From assembly GCA_029215795.1 (NCBI GenBank), contig JARDYH010000004.1, forward strand, positions 199,812,017 to 199,876,016: DNA of 64,000 bases, read 5' to 3'. Of the stretch, positions 1 through 12,300 are shown one piece after another; position 1 is the first letter of the stretch, and each line of letters starts with the position of its first letter. Origin of the DNA: Anniella stebbinsi. Taxonomy: Eukaryota > Chordata > Lepidosauria > Squamata > Anniellidae. The notes beneath the pieces are model-generated. The model made no database searches. It saw only the letters and a list, made by a program, of their open reading frames with translations, and was not told the origin of the DNA. The translations under genes and the position numbers were made by a program.

Positions 1-2735
1 CCCCATGACACATCAGGCCTCCCTTTGTCTACTCCAAAGATCATACTGAGGAGATAGCTATTATCATGAGGAGATAGCTATTATCACTGCCCTCTGGGCA
101 CATTGGAGGCCTATGAGATATATTAAGCCTCCCTTCCTATGCCTGGAGTATATTGTGAAGTCTCTCTGGGTGCCTCCTTCCAGATTGGAGGTTTGGTGAA
201 GTTCATTGTTTCTAAGGCACCAGTCACAACAACACAGGTCATGACATCATCTATACCTATCTATATGATTTAATAGGGTGTAGGTAATTTTAAAGCAATG
301 GTAATTTCAGGCATATCAAAAGGCATGGCTAAAATGATTGTTTGAACCAAAGTTTGTTTTTGACCTGTTGAAAAGGGAGCTTTATGAGAAACGTTCTCAC
401 TCAATAAGATTCATGTCCCAAACAAGTAAAAACTACAAAGGAAAAGTTGGAAAATTTATACAGAACTGTACAAGTAAAAACATGTCATTAAATATTAATA
501 AATATGAAGAGGTAGAATTAAAAAAGGACATGATCCAATGAGAGTACAGTAAGCAATCACATCACATATCATGTTCAAGTGTAAAACTATAAAAGTAATG
601 GAAAGATACTGTGTGGGGTTGCTCCTGGCAGGGAGTAATCACTGCTGGCAAAAATCAATATTGGTAATGTATGCACTATGCTTTGTCTTGTTTCTTTTCC
701 TACTGTAACTGCCTACAAATACTATGGTGTCAATTTCTTTCTATAGTTGTCTTGCTTGTTGATAATAATTGTTTAAAATATAGTCTATGAGCTTCTAATT
801 ATAAAGTAACTGTGTTGAGTGTTGATGTAGTCCTTCTCAGTATCAGAAAAACCACATATAGAAAGGATGTAGGAGCCTGTCAAGCTAACAAGGCCTGCTT
901 AATTAAGTTTATTCTCAATAAATTATTTATCCTACAAGGGGATGCTCAACTTAGGGCAACTTTGAAAAAATAACATCTGGAAAATTGCAGAAATGTGGAT
1001 AGTTCACATAAATCAATAAAAAGTACCTAAGCATTTACAGAATTATGAGTTTGTATTCATCTCTATGGGAGAAGGAAATTATTCACAGCTGCTGCTGCAG
1101 TGTGTAATTGCGAACACAAAATTCATAGCAAAACAGAATGCTGACCCCTCCCAATTCCAAGAGCTCCCTGGGGTCAGGAATGATTATGTCTGTAGTATAG
1201 ATATATCTTATTTACTCCATGACATTGATGACACCTTTCTTCTATCATGTACTTTGAAATTGATGCCCTGTCAGTATTTTCCAGCTAAGAAAGATCAAGT
1301 TTTAGTTGCACAGTTTAAATGTTTCACTGTTTATCTAAAGTTTAAAAGAGAACTTTCAACAAATTGATAAAATTGTATACATTTTATGTTTGTTTTCCAT
1401 ATTTCTGGTTTGTTTACCTCCCATGAATTTTGGCAGCCTTCAGAGCAGTTTTGTTTTCAGGCCGATCTTGCTGGGTGCCTCTGTTTCAGGAGGGACAGCA
1501 GCACAAATAAGTCATGGATAAGGCACAGTTCTGAGTTCAGACATCACAAAAAGCTAGTTTAAACAAGCCAGACTTTCTAAGCCAACAACAAATCATGGCT
1601 TCTATTTGTGGTTTGTAGCTGGTTAACAAACCATGGTTTGTTTATGAGGATGGGTTCAAACACAAGCCAAATCTCAACAGATTACACCATGGCTTAGCGT
1701 TATTGTGCAAACAAGGCCACTGTCCAAAAATCTATTCTTCAGCTAATACAAAGTGCATTCATAATTACTGCCAATAAAAATATATAGCTAAAAGAATTTG
1801 CTTTGAGATCTTTAATTTTGTCTTTTATCCTAATTTGAAGGGTATGAAAATTATGTAAAACTATATTGGATAAACTAAACTTGTTTTTAATCTAACTTCG
1901 TGTTAGAAGGAAAGCCTATCATTTCATTGTATTACAACAAACCAGCATGAACAGAACCCCAAAAAATAACCAGGTATGACCTTAACACTCAAGGTTCAGT
2001 CATTAAAATGCACACAATCCAGTTAAAATTGGCCCAGATCAATAAGCTAATTTTTAATTGACTAATATACCAATTAAAAGTTGCAGTCTTCACTTCATAT
2101 TAATAAAATTAATATAAGTACCATTCTGGAGAAAACCTGGGTAGATTTGCAAACTGAACTTTGTATACAAACATCTCTTTAACTGGTCATTACACCTAAG
2201 ATAATTGTGCTTCCTCTCATTCAAAGGAACATCAAATGGTCAAAATGCCAATAAGCAAACACCTCATGTTTCCACATTTCAATAAAACAATTAGATAGAA
2301 AGAATTGTGTGTTTCACTTGGGAGATCATAGAATGAATTCATTCAACTGAGTCAACTGTTTCATCAGAGATCCCAGACTATGAACTGCAAGCAGCTTTGG
2401 AGCTAAACGTGGAAAAAATCCCCCCAGTTACAACCCTGCATATGCACCTCTTCTGCAATATTTCCTTACACCGTTAGAAGTTTGCGACACTACACTTTTT
2501 ACTTACTCCTGCTAATGTCAGATCCATTCACTCAGGACATAGAATGACTAATGCTGAAAACTGAAGTCTCAAATTCATACTAACAGAAGACAAACTACCT
2601 TAATATTAGTAAAATAATGTATCACAGTGGTTTTGGTAAAACAGGGGTCTAGGACCAGGATAAAAGCATTCTACGACAAAAAGGTCAAAAACAGTCTATG
2701 TTAAAATATCAATTGCCTAATATTTTGTAGCAGGG
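1..2735. other. AT-rich unique sequence, no gene recognised
   Basis: I see no recognisable exon, RNA gene or intact mobile element. Open frames here are short and have no family features. About 1560-1720 has a 'ccatgg' core with 'gggttcaaac' and 'catggcttagcg' motifs resembling the ends of the Harbinger-type MITEs elsewhere in the window, but it is too decayed to bound. The rest may be intergenic or intronic. Confidence 0.5.
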
Positions 2736-2737
2736 CA

Positions 2738-2832
2738 ATCCTATGCCTACTTAATTAGAAGGAAGTCCCACTAATTCTAAACTCAGTGTTCAGCGAGATT
2801 AATTCTAGCAAGTGTGTCTATGGTTGCAATCT
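2738..2832. repeat. Degraded short palindromic repeat (caatcctatgc family)
   Basis: It starts with 'gcaatcctatgc' and 'ggaagtccca' and ends in an inverted 'ggttgcaat', an imperfect palindrome of roughly 80-95 bp. Related copies lie near 20,113, 25,495 and 63,765. I know this layout as a very common small foldback repeat of squamate genomes. The family name is not certain. Confidence 0.45.
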
Positions 2833-3536
2833 AAATTTCTTTTACCTATACCTGGTTGTCTTTTTCCATTAGATAATGAGTATTGACCAATTATCTGGTC
2901 AATTTTTCTTTTCTTTTACTGAACTTGCATTTTGAATTTATTTTACTGACTTAAGCGCCCATCGTGTTGTTAAATGAAATAGCTTCACTAAGTTTTTAAA
3001 ATATGATGGAGGAATCCACCAACTAATGATCTATAGTGTACAGGTGAACTCTCTTACAAAGATCAGTATCCTAATCTTTCTTTAGCCCTGAGAACTGCAG
3101 ATCAGATTGCAAAGTATAGAGATGTCAAAATTCTGAAGTTGCTGTATTCCATGTTATTTTTCAGGGTGCTCTCACTGAAAATGTATGGAATAGCCTGTTA
3201 TTGAAAGAGCAGGTAAACTGGTCAAAATCAACAGAAATTAGAATTTTTGTTCACAGATAACGAAAGATAGCATCTCTCAAACTTTGGCTTCATTTGATTT
3301 GGCTGATTTGAAACACCAACAAGCATGTATATACCATCTATTATATGAGGTTTTGTGTTTTATTTTGTTTAACATTTTCATATTTGTTGTTATAGTGCAA
3401 ATTTAAAACAAAATGTATACATTTGAAAAATTATAATGCATTTTATACATTTAATATGTATACATTATTCTGCAGTGTACTCTATGTTAAATTAAGCACA
3501 CAGTATCCCAAAACAACGCACTTTGAAAAGTTAGAA
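2833..3536. other. AT-rich sequence, nothing recognised
   Basis: No coding, RNA or repeat signature was recognised. Runs of A/T and short palindromes are at background level. Confidence 0.5.
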
Positions 3537-3573
3537 AGTTCTCAGAAGTGGCAAAAAGCCACTTCTGAGAACT
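3537..3573. repeat. Perfect 16-bp hairpin with 5-nt loop
   Basis: A perfect inverted repeat has left arm 3537-3552, loop aaaaa 3553-3557 and right arm 3558-3573. No T-run or promoter suggests a functional RNA. Perfection of a short stem in otherwise decayed AT-rich sequence suggests a recent template-switch event or simply a small cruciform-prone site. Confidence 0.8.
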
Positions 3574-4067
3574 TCATTATTAGTCAAATAAATCTAAAGC
3601 AAAACTTAGGTTTATACTTATACACATTTAGAGTAGAACAAACACTGTTTGCATGATGGGGCATGGAAAGAAAAACTGAGTAGTGTAAAAATCAAATAGT
3701 TAAACTTTAACCTCATGCTAATCGCTCACATAAAAGAAAGATCTAATGCCTCTGCAGGGAAGGGTTGCAAAGTGTAACAGCCTATTAAAACAAAACAAAC
3801 AAAAGGCACAACAGACGCTTAAAGATTTAAAAAATGATTTTGCTGAGACCTTGCTGAGACCTTGAAGTTACAGAAACTTTCCGTCTTCTGTGAACAATTC
3901 TAGAAATCTCTCAAACCATATAGAAAATCATTTAGAACTGGAATATGCATGCATTTTACATGCATTAAATCAAAAAATTGTTATTCTATCACAAGTTTAT
4001 GTTTATTTTTAGTTATTTATGGAGATACACAAACACAGTGTTTGACAACACTGAATATTACTGTAGT
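3574..4067. other. AT-rich sequence, nothing recognised
   Basis: No gene or repeat was recognised. 'accttgctgag' occurs twice in tandem near 3847-3862. Confidence 0.45.
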
Positions 4068-4199
4068 GCAGAAGTAGGCAACTGGGTGCCCTTCGGACGT
4101 TTCTGACTAATTCCCATCAGCCCCAGACAGCATATCCAATGGCCAGGGATTATGGGAGTTATAGTCCAAAACTTCTGGAGAGCACCAAGGCACCTGCTG
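4068..4199. mobile_element. Short foldback MITE (hAT-like ends)
   Basis: The element is an imperfect palindrome. The left arm has 'gtaggcaac' then 'aattcccatcagcccc'. The right arm has 'gggattatgggagttata', then 'gtccaaaacttctgg', then a decayed complement of the left end. This resembles the very common reptile foldback repeat whose arms contain 'ctacaactcccatcagc'. No clear 8-bp target duplication survives, so assignment to hAT rests on the terminal motif only. Confidence 0.55.
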
Positions 4200-6364
4200 C
4201 AGTGCTGTTTGCAGGACTTGCATTATTTTTATTTCTGGGCATCTGCTCTAACAGGAGACAAATTATGAGAAGACTCTTAGGCTATTCTATGTCAAAATGG
4301 CTGTTCTCTTGTATTCTCACCCCTGTCCTATGTGTATTGTTTGTCAGACACCTATGATGGTACTCAAGAGGAAAAGGGGTGTGCAAAATGCCACCTGCAA
4401 ATTGTCCTACCCACAAATTACCTTTCTCCTAGACAACTTCACTTCCAGTATTGGGAGTTGAGCTGAAGAGAGAAGCACCAGAACAATAAGCCATGGCTTA
4501 TCAGCCTGCTTCTGAACTTATTACCCATGAACCTCTTTTGCTTTTAACATTCAACTGCTCTCCTATTATATATGTATAGTACCACATTTATATAAAAAGA
4601 AACAGTGGCTGAGAGACTCCAGCAAATCAGCACTGGATATCTAAATGCACATACACAACTTTAAAACCTATTGTTTACATCCAAGAGCTCAATTCTCATA
4701 ACAAACAGAAGTTGGTCCATTAAATATAGTGTGTTATTTACCATTTATCTCTTTGGGCTACCTTGCAGGTACATCACTCTTGATATGAAGCATTTGAAGA
4801 CTCCTTCCTGAGTTTAGGGACCACCTGGCATATCCAAACTAAAAGCATCATCAGACAGGTGGATTTTCGCATTTCCCTGCCATCACTATGGCCTCCTGCT
4901 GCTGTCCCACAATAGTGACGATCTCTTTACACGGGCAGAGAAAGAGGAAGCAGCAACGACATGATCCATTCAGTGATCATTTTTATCGTGCCACTTTTCC
5001 TGCATACAGCAAGAAATGGTGGCACATTCCGTGTTTAAAAAAAAGATTAAAAGGGGTCTATTTTGCAATGGAAAAACAAGTGGAAGGAGCAGGAGGCGAG
5101 CAGGAAGCAGACATTATTGTCTAAAGGTCAAGCGAACATCTGTAAGTGGGCAGTAGCAAGCGTGCGATGAAACACTCGTCTGATGATGCTCTATCAAAGG
5201 CTGCAGCCCTTTATTACACACTTCCCTGGGTATAAGCCTCACTGAATACAAGTAAAGAATTGTGCTGCACTTTTGCTGATCATTACTTGTATTCTCAATA
5301 GAAGTATTGATCAAATTAGAATATATATATATATATAACATTAATCTCTCTTGGTTGTTTAAACCAAATATGACAATATATAGTATAAACACTGTACAAA
5401 CATATTGATATTACCTCATATCTTCTCAGTTCTTGGTTCAGTTCATTTCTGCCTTTCCTGAGCAGTTTAACTCTTCAGCAAGAAAACCCATGGGGTAAAA
5501 AGAGGCTCTTCAAACCAATTAGGAGCACTGTAGTGCCGATGGCTCAGCAATCTTTACAGCCTCAGGTCAATCTCATCATGTTACCAGGAGGTTTTCAGTT
5601 ACTACATTGTTACACCATAAGAGATGACAAAGCAGGGCAGGAATCTCAGTGCAATATCTGCTTAATTAATATGATTTCCACCTCTGGAAACCTATATTCA
5701 CATCCTAATTAGCAATTAATGACTGCACATCACAATCAAACCATGAAGATTGTGCTATAGAAACATCCCTGAAGCAAACTGACCTGTCAGAGACAATACA
5801 ATGTACAATGTTATAGGTACTATTCTCCCCCACCCCACAACACACAACAGTGATTGTTTATTTTCTCTTCTACACCTTTTTCCCTTTCTTTCTGCTTGAC
5901 AATTAAAGCACTTTATATTTCTCCAGAAAGACACCTGTTTGACCAGGCAGTCAGCTAAATTATCGAGTTCCTTTAGTCAGCTGAGTAATCCTCTGTGTGT
6001 GTGTTGGAATTTCAGTTAGAATGTGGTGGTTTGAATCAGGAAAGCTATTTCTGAGGCATTCCAACCAATAGGCTTCAGTTATGCTACTACCTCATCGACA
6101 AGAGAAGGTGATTAGTCACAGGTGTCACATGATGCTTGAGATCCTTTATGATCTCAGGAAGGAATTTCAAATTGCCCTACGTGAAATAATATTGCTGCTG
6201 CCATGTTTGTTCTAAAGAGATATAAAATAGATAGGCCAGTATATTTTAAGAGACCAGCTGCAGTTAGTAAAGGAGTTTCGAATTACACAGAACTTTTCAT
6301 AAGTAAGAATTTAAAGGTCACTTATTCCTGGTTACATAGAGAGCAACGTAGGTTCCAACACAGT
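4200..6364. other. Unique sequence without recognised gene
   Basis: I found no family signature in the short open frames. An (AT)n run lies at 5321-5337. The stretch 4860-5125 is slightly GC-richer and open for 78 codons on the + strand, but has no domain or splice context. Confidence 0.45.
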
Positions 6365-6589
6365 GGCCGAATTCGGACAACACGATTGTCAATGGTGGCG
6401 TAATAATCAACTTTACAGTTGTTCATCTAGGGGGTACTCCCCACACAACATGGTAATAAATAATCAACTGTGGTGTGGATTAGGATCAGCGCTGAGTTGA
6501 CTACGGCAGCATTCGGAGGACACGATAGTCAACACAACTGACAATTGTTTCCCCACCCCAGTTGCTTATTGTGTCATCCGAATTCAGCC
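6365..6589. mobile_element. PIF/Harbinger-type MITE
   Basis: The left end 'ggccgaattcggacaacacg' and right end 'gtgtcatccgaattcagcc' are inverted copies. They match the termini of the large Harbinger element (33,657 and 55,147), which begin 'ggctgaattc' followed by 'gacaacacg'. The element is 225 bp, carries only subterminal inverted motifs and has no ORF, so it is non-autonomous. No clean 3-bp duplication remains. Confidence 0.7.
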
Positions 6590-6956
6590 ATAATATATTA
6601 GCTAGGATGCCTAATTATAGAAAGCATTTCAGGTTAACCAAATACTGAACAGTAGGCAGATTATACCTTCATTTTAACAACCTAGGAACCCAAAATCTCT
6701 ATTTAACTATTTTCTTTTCTTTTCAACCAAAAATGAATGTGTATTCTTGGGCATCTCATGTACAGTCACTGTGCAGGTTTCAGTTTCAGACAAAAAAATA
6801 GGTGTTAGAGGAAGCGGTTAAGTCAGAACATACTTCAGTATATTCTTATCCAAATGATTACGGGACACATGAAGGGGGGTGGAATCTAACCTGCTGTCTC
6901 TACCCCATACCTCCACACATTCCTCTGACCTCCTCTATAGAGCCAACACACATACA

Positions 6957-7134
6957 GTCAAAGTTGCAGGAGCCCTGCCCTCTTTTGTATCTGGTCACTC
7001 TAGTATAGCTCCTGCAGCTTTAACAGTTGTGGTGTATGCTGCATGCATACAAATGACACCTGCTGAAATTCCCTTTTCTACACAACTGTTAAAGATACAG
7101 GAGCCCTGTCCTCTTTTCCACATGGTCACCCTAG
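6957..7134. mobile_element. Palindromic MITE, 'ggtcaccctag' family, copy 1
   Basis: Repeated modules are 'gcaggagccctgccctc', 'tttgtatctggtcac', 'gacacctgctgaaattccc' and terminal 'catggtcaccctag', arranged as an imperfect inverted repeat. Close relatives are at 22,037-22,203 and at the centre of the large palindrome (59,683-59,884). No ORF is present. The superfamily is unknown. Confidence 0.6.
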
Positions 7135-7316
7135 AAGGTTCAACACACCAATTCTGTAAAGGAGGAAAAGTGAGGCCACAATTCTCCCCCCCACCCCATG
7201 CATTCAATGATTATCTGAATAAGGCTTTTGTGAAATGAGCAAAAATATTTTCATCTGAAAAACACGCTATCCCCTATTTCGCTATGAATAAGTCTTCTCT
7301 TGTGACTGATTAGAAA

Positions 7317-7662
7317 TGCAGGTTGCTTACCTGTAACCATAGTTCTTCGAGTGGTCATCTGTGCATTCACACATATGGGCTCTGCGCCTGCGTGGAGCCT
7401 GTCTCGGAAACTTCTATAGTTAAGGCAAACGTTTTTGGCGGGAACCCCTCTCCCACTGTCTACTGACTCCGTGTTCCCGCCTTTCTCCTCAGTTCCGAGA
7501 GACCGACTTGCTGGCCCCATAACTAGGAGAGAAACCGCTCGGTATCGACAGTACATTTACATTGACACCAAAGAGGGTACGGTGGGTGGGTTGTGTGAAT
7601 GCACAGATGACCACTTGAAGAACTACAGTTACAGGTAAGCAACCTGCATTTCTTCTTCATGG
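7317..7662. mobile_element. 346-bp foldback element with ~60-bp inverted ends
   Basis: The left arm (from 7317, 'agaaatgcaggttgcttacc') and right arm (to 7662, 'ggtaagcaacctgcatttct') are near-perfect inverted copies that continue through 'gtggtcatctgtgcattcac'. The interior holds a GC-richer block (7380-7500) that is repeated in inverted orientation at 10,262-10,383 at the far end of the neighbouring element. The two therefore belong to one family. No ORF with a recognised domain is present. Confidence 0.7.
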
Positions 7663-8148
7663 TCTCTGTGAATCACACATATGGGCGATCAACAAGCTCA
7701 ATTCATGGTGGAGGGTAGGTGCAGATCAATGTTCCGTCGCAAGACAAAGAAATTGCTTGCCCCAAATTGCAGTTTGTCCTGGTACAAACAACCAAGCGGT
7801 AGCTTGTAAAGTTAAAGAACTTATACCAAATAGATGCATTACATAAGTCCGGGATCGACAATCCCCTGCCTAAAGATGCGGACGTCGATGCACTGCGCAT
7901 TGACTTAGCTGTTACCGGACCAACGAGTTGCAAGCCCTTCAACTCGTAGGACAGTTTAATAGCATGTACAATCCACTCCGTGAGTCATTGCGACTCTTGC
8001 GTCTTATTAAATTTGTCAGTTCTAGCCCTGTGTGGAAGCCCAGGTAGGATGCATCAATACTGAAGCAGCTAATTCACTTGATCTGTGTTGATATAGCCAT
8101 CAGAAAACAACTTTCTAAGAAAATTAACATGATAGCCGAACGTGCCAT

Positions 8149-8199
8149 TGGTTTAACTGGTTTCAATGTCAGAGATTGACATTGAAACCAGTTAAACCA
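8149..8199. repeat. Perfect 23-bp hairpin with 5-nt loop
   Basis: The left arm 8149-8171 and right arm 8177-8199 are exact reverse complements around a gagat loop. The stem length is microRNA-precursor-like only superficially: it is too short and fully paired for a typical animal pre-miRNA. It sits inside a transposon-derived region. Confidence 0.8.
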
Positions 8200-9369
8200 T
8201 GCCAGAATGAAACTCCTGATTAGAGGAGCCAGTTTCGTAATGCCCAGAGGAACCCCCTAACAACGGGGTTGGTGCAAAAACAGGTAAAGAAGTCAAGTAC
8301 CCACATATCGACAACTATTTCAGCCCTATAGTGTATAGGGGGTGTCAAGTGTAAGGACATCGTTAAGGAGGCTGAATGGGGCTTGAGGCCCTGAAGATCC
8401 ATGTATTTAGAAAAGAATCCCATTGTGCAGTATACAACTTCTTCGTTGCCAGGCTACAGGCTGGATGAAAAAATGGAATCGACCTCATGTCGAAAGTAGT
8501 TACGGTATTGGGATAACCCATGCCATGGGTCTCAGCATATGCAGGGGCGTAAACTACGGGGGGGGAGGAGGGGGCAATGCCCCCACTGGGATTTCCCAAA
8601 GGGGGCAATGCCCAACCAAGTAACATCAGTAAGCTCACAGCCTGACTGACAGATTCCTCAGTCTCCAGTTGTCTGCATTCTTATGTGTTTGGGGGCAGTC
8701 TAAATTACATCCAAGCACATCCTGCTTCTTCATCAGCTGCCCAGCAGATCTCCTTGCAAGACAAAAGCCACTCTCTTTTTGTGTCAGGGTCAGGCTTCCC
8801 CAGATTCATTTTCTTCTACCCCCTCAGGCGCTGTAAGACAAAAGATTGCCCATTTAGGAATTACAGTCTGGGTACATTTGCCCCAGGCCTGGTACGGGTT
8901 ACAGGTCCATTGCAAGAGGTGTCCCCCTCATAACTGATGCCAATCTCTGTACTGGTACGGCATTCTCGGGGGAGGCAACCCAGTTGAAGTTCTGTCCCTC
9001 TTTTTTTTTTTTTTTTTTTTTACAGGGACCCGAGAATGATGCCCCTAGACATCACAGGCATAAAACCTGTCTCTGTTGAAATCATAGCACTCCTCTAGGA
9101 AGCAGCCCTGTAATTGGCAGCTAGCCTGTAATGGCTGTGCTAATTAACTTGGTGGAGAGATGTCTACTTCAAGCTGCATGTTAGACGTCTCTTCTTGGTA
9201 CCAAGAGATTGGTACCGAGGGAGGCAATTGAGTCTCACCCTTTGATGTCGATTCTGCCTGCTAGACATCTCATCTTGACATCAAAGCTGCATGTTAGACA
9301 TCTCATCTTGGTACCGAGAGCTCAGCACCGAGGAGCTCGGTACCAAGGAGCTCGGTACCATGGAGCTCG

Positions 9370-9850
9370 GTACTATGGTTAGGGTCGGGGTCCGAGGACA
9401 CTGAGGGGCTCTCATCCATAGAATCGCTCCAAGCAATCAGTCCCCAGAAGGCCTATGTAACCTAGCCTTCTTAGATATCCCTTTCACTGTAGAGTCAGCT
9501 AAGGAGCGTCCAAATGTTGGAAGATCGGAATGACCCATGTTCAGAGTCAGGGTCCGAGGACGCAGAGGGGCTCTCCTCCATAGAATCACTCCATGCGATC
9601 AGCACCAGAAGGCTCCTGCCTTCTTAGATATCCCTCTTGCTGTAGATACAGCCTGGGGAGCGTCCAAATGTTGGAAGACAGGAATGACCCTTGGTCAGTC
9701 AGGGTCCGAGGATGCAGAGGGGCTCTCCTCTGTAGAATCGCTCCATGCGATCAGCCCCAGAAGGCTCCAGCCTTCTTAGATATCCCTCTTGCTGTAGATA
9801 CAGCTAGGGAGCATCCAAATGTTGGAAGATTCAGATGAGGCATGAAGAGG
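9370..9850. repeat. Tandem repeat, three ~155-bp units
   Basis: The phrase 'gggtccgagga' recurs at about 9388, 9550 and 9702. Each is followed by 'gggctctc', 'tagaatc', 'ctccatgcgatcag' (or a close variant), 'ccagaagg', 'ccttcttagatatccct' and 'gtccaaatgttggaag'. Unit spacing is about 152-162 bp. No reading frame is conserved through all units. Confidence 0.75.
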
Positions 9851-10413
9851 CCATGTCTCCAGTAGGTCAAGGAGCCTGTGCCATAAGTGTAATGATTGCC
9901 TGAAAGAAACCATGGCTTCTAGAGCTTTTATCCACAGAATTGCCATACAGTAGCGACAGGTTTCAAAGACCTGAGCCTCTCCCAAAACAAATCAAACAGA
10001 GAAAAGTCTGTCTGCTGGAGAAGCTTGCTGACGCACTTAACACATTTTCAAAAGGGGCCTTAACGGTTGTGCGATCCCCCTCAACGCGATCCAAGATCGC
10101 TGGAGAATAAAATATCTAAGAATATAATAACAATCAATTAAGACTAAAAATGAACAAAGTAAAATAACTAAAAACCTTAGCACTCTAAAGCTTTCTCCTC
10201 ACGAGAAAGACAGAAGTTCCCAACAAGACATCCTTTCAGCAAGGCGGTCAAAAAAGAACTGAGGAAAAAGGCGGGAACACGAAGTCAGTAGACAGTGGGG
10301 GAGGGGTTCACGCCAAAAATGTTTGCCATAGCCATAGAAGTTTCCAAGACAGGCTCCACACAGGCGCAGAGCCCATATGTGTGATGTACAGAGACCACGA
10401 AGAAGAAATTCTA

Positions 10414-11970
10414 AGTAGTTCTATCAATACTTCCTAGTGAACTTACAGAATGTAACTTTCCCTGTTGAAATTATACATATAGGCTTGGTGTGGGCACATG
10501 CAAAATCTATTAAAGAATCATATCTATAGTCACAAATGTTAGAGCCAATATTACAAAATCTTCGCTAATTGTTCTATTATTAAGAATTAAATGTTTTCAA
10601 AATATCTTCTCATAAAATAAAAATATAGATATATTTGCAACACTAGAGGCCTAAATTGCAAATTACAGTTTCTAGTATAGAAATTTTCTTTCATTGCTTA
10701 CTATGTGCAGTTTCACTCACTTCTATGGACCACAGGTGGACCACAGGTTAATGGCTTAGCACATGTTTGCATCCAAAGATCCTACATTCAACCATCAGCA
10801 TTTCCAGATAGGGATGAGAAAGACTCCTGTCTGAAAGCTTGAAGAGCTACTGCTAGTCACTGGCCCAGTTTCTACATAATAACAACTCCGTTTTTTTTAA
10901 AAAAAGGTTGTCATGAATGAGAGACCTTGCTAGTTCATGCTGCTTGATTACTCCTGCTAGTAAGGAGTAGATAAATAACCTAGGGATGCTCCACCCCTGG
11001 GTTGTTTAGCATGACATCTACACCCCAAACTCTGGAATTTCTCTCCCAACAACTCACTGATTAGATATTCCTAAGAAATATTCACCATAAAAACCAGAAA
11101 TTATATTACTAAATGATACTCGCAATAGTCTATACACTAATGTAATACAACAATATAATATGCACAGTTACGTGTCATTTCTAAATATGGCACAAATCTT
11201 TATCACACAATTGCACTTGCTGTAAATTCTTTGTGCAAGGTAAATCTGCGACTGCAAATCAGTTTCTTTTATCCAAGTGCAGTCAGAATTAACAGTAAAT
11301 TGGTAAATGAATTGCTGACATTGAAAGACACTCTTTATGATGAGAAAAAATAGTATCATAAGCAATGTAATATTTGAATTTTTCACCAACATTTTCTGGA
11401 TAATTTATATTAGAGCAATTTGTTACCTCAATAGTTTCCATATGTTAAGGGCACAATCCTATGCATGATTAAACAGAAAAAGTTCCTACAACTCCCAGCA
11501 TCCCTCCAGCAAGGATCTTTTTTCCTGTCTAAATATGCAAGGGATTGTATCCTAAGCTATGTAACGTCCTATAATAAAACTATTGATTAAGAAAAACAAA
11601 AGCTCCAACACAACAAGAGTATATACTTTAATACACAGTGAATCATACAACAGAGGATCCAATAAAAAGTCATATTCAACTACAGTGAAAAGGTTAGAAG
11701 GATGAAAGACATAATGACCTGGTAAGGCTTTAAGTATAACGAGTAAACTTAGATTTCAACATCATGCGTATTATCTAAGCTTTAATTCTGAAGACCCACT
11801 GAAAAATAAATTGCCAGTGATTTCAAAAGAAATTTTGCCTAACCAAGGCCAAATGGTTTGGGCAAAAAAGAAACACAAAATCTGCCATAACAACCAATTT
11901 ACCCTCATTCTTTTCATATTTAAAAAAGATTATTTTGAACATCAATACCACCAGGTCTATGAAACTAATC
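10414..11970. other. AT-rich sequence, no gene recognised
   Basis: No exon or RNA gene was recognised. Near 11,452 'gcacaatcctatgcatgatt' resembles one end of the small palindromic repeat family, without its partner arm. Confidence 0.4.
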
Positions 11971-12300
11971 AACAACAACAATAAACCTTTACTGCAGTCA
12001 ATAGACCATTCCAGCACAACAAATAAGTTACATACAAAAGGACTGAGCATACATTTTCAAAAATCTGGCCACTTGCTCGGTGATTGACTTGTCTGAGCTC
12101 TGAAGCAATAGCGTCATTAAGAATTCAGTAGGGTGACCAGAAAAAGATTGTAAAATGGGTTTCAGAAGATCATTCCTAGCCCCTTGATAAAACCTACAAA
12201 ACAGTAACACATGTGATATGGTTTCCCCCTTGGTTATTACAAGGATAACATCTGTTGAGCAATGGGGTTTTGTTATATCTGCCATCTAAAAGTTTAGAGG
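11971..12300 (-). pseudogene. LINE ORF2 C-terminal fragment
   Basis: The minus strand encodes about 85 residues (12,285 to 12,028). They include a 'HCS' start, 'HVLLFCRFYQGARNDLLKP' and a trailing 'SITEQVARFLKMYAQ'. The pattern of His-x-Leu-Leu-x-x-Cys plus an Arg-rich helix matches the C-terminal tail of LINEs also seen at 21,235-21,522 and 62,868-63,167. The downstream A/C-rich 'caacaacaacaataaa' stretch (on +) would be the element's 3' end. The copy is 5'-truncated and inactive. The LINE clade cannot be fixed from the tail alone. Confidence 0.55.

Larger units (their letters stand above)
7660..10413. mobile_element. 2.75-kb non-autonomous element with inverted ends
   Basis: The left end contains 'cttcatggtctctgtgaatc' then 'acacatatgggc'. 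The right end, inverted, reads 'gcccatatgtgtgatgtac' then 'agagaccacgaagaagaaat'. Inside are a perfect 23-bp hairpin (8149-8199), G-rich sequence near 8555-8605, a 21-base T run (9001-9021), tandem 'gagctcggtacca' units (about 9320-9375) and three ~155-bp tandem units (about 9370-9850). No transposase was found, so this looks like a non-autonomous or decayed DNA transposon of unknown superfamily. Confidence 0.6.

Noticed and set aside
1065..1367. 100-codon frame on the + strand
   Set aside because: There is no recognisable domain, splice signals or similarity to known families; consistent with chance.
7251..7942. Open frames of 67-101 codons over the foldback elements
   Set aside because: They lie on both strands through inverted repeats and carry no transposase motif.
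8149..8199. MicroRNA gene
   Set aside because: The stem is only 23 bp, perfectly paired and with a 5-nt loop, which is too short for a typical animal pre-miRNA; kept only as a hairpin.
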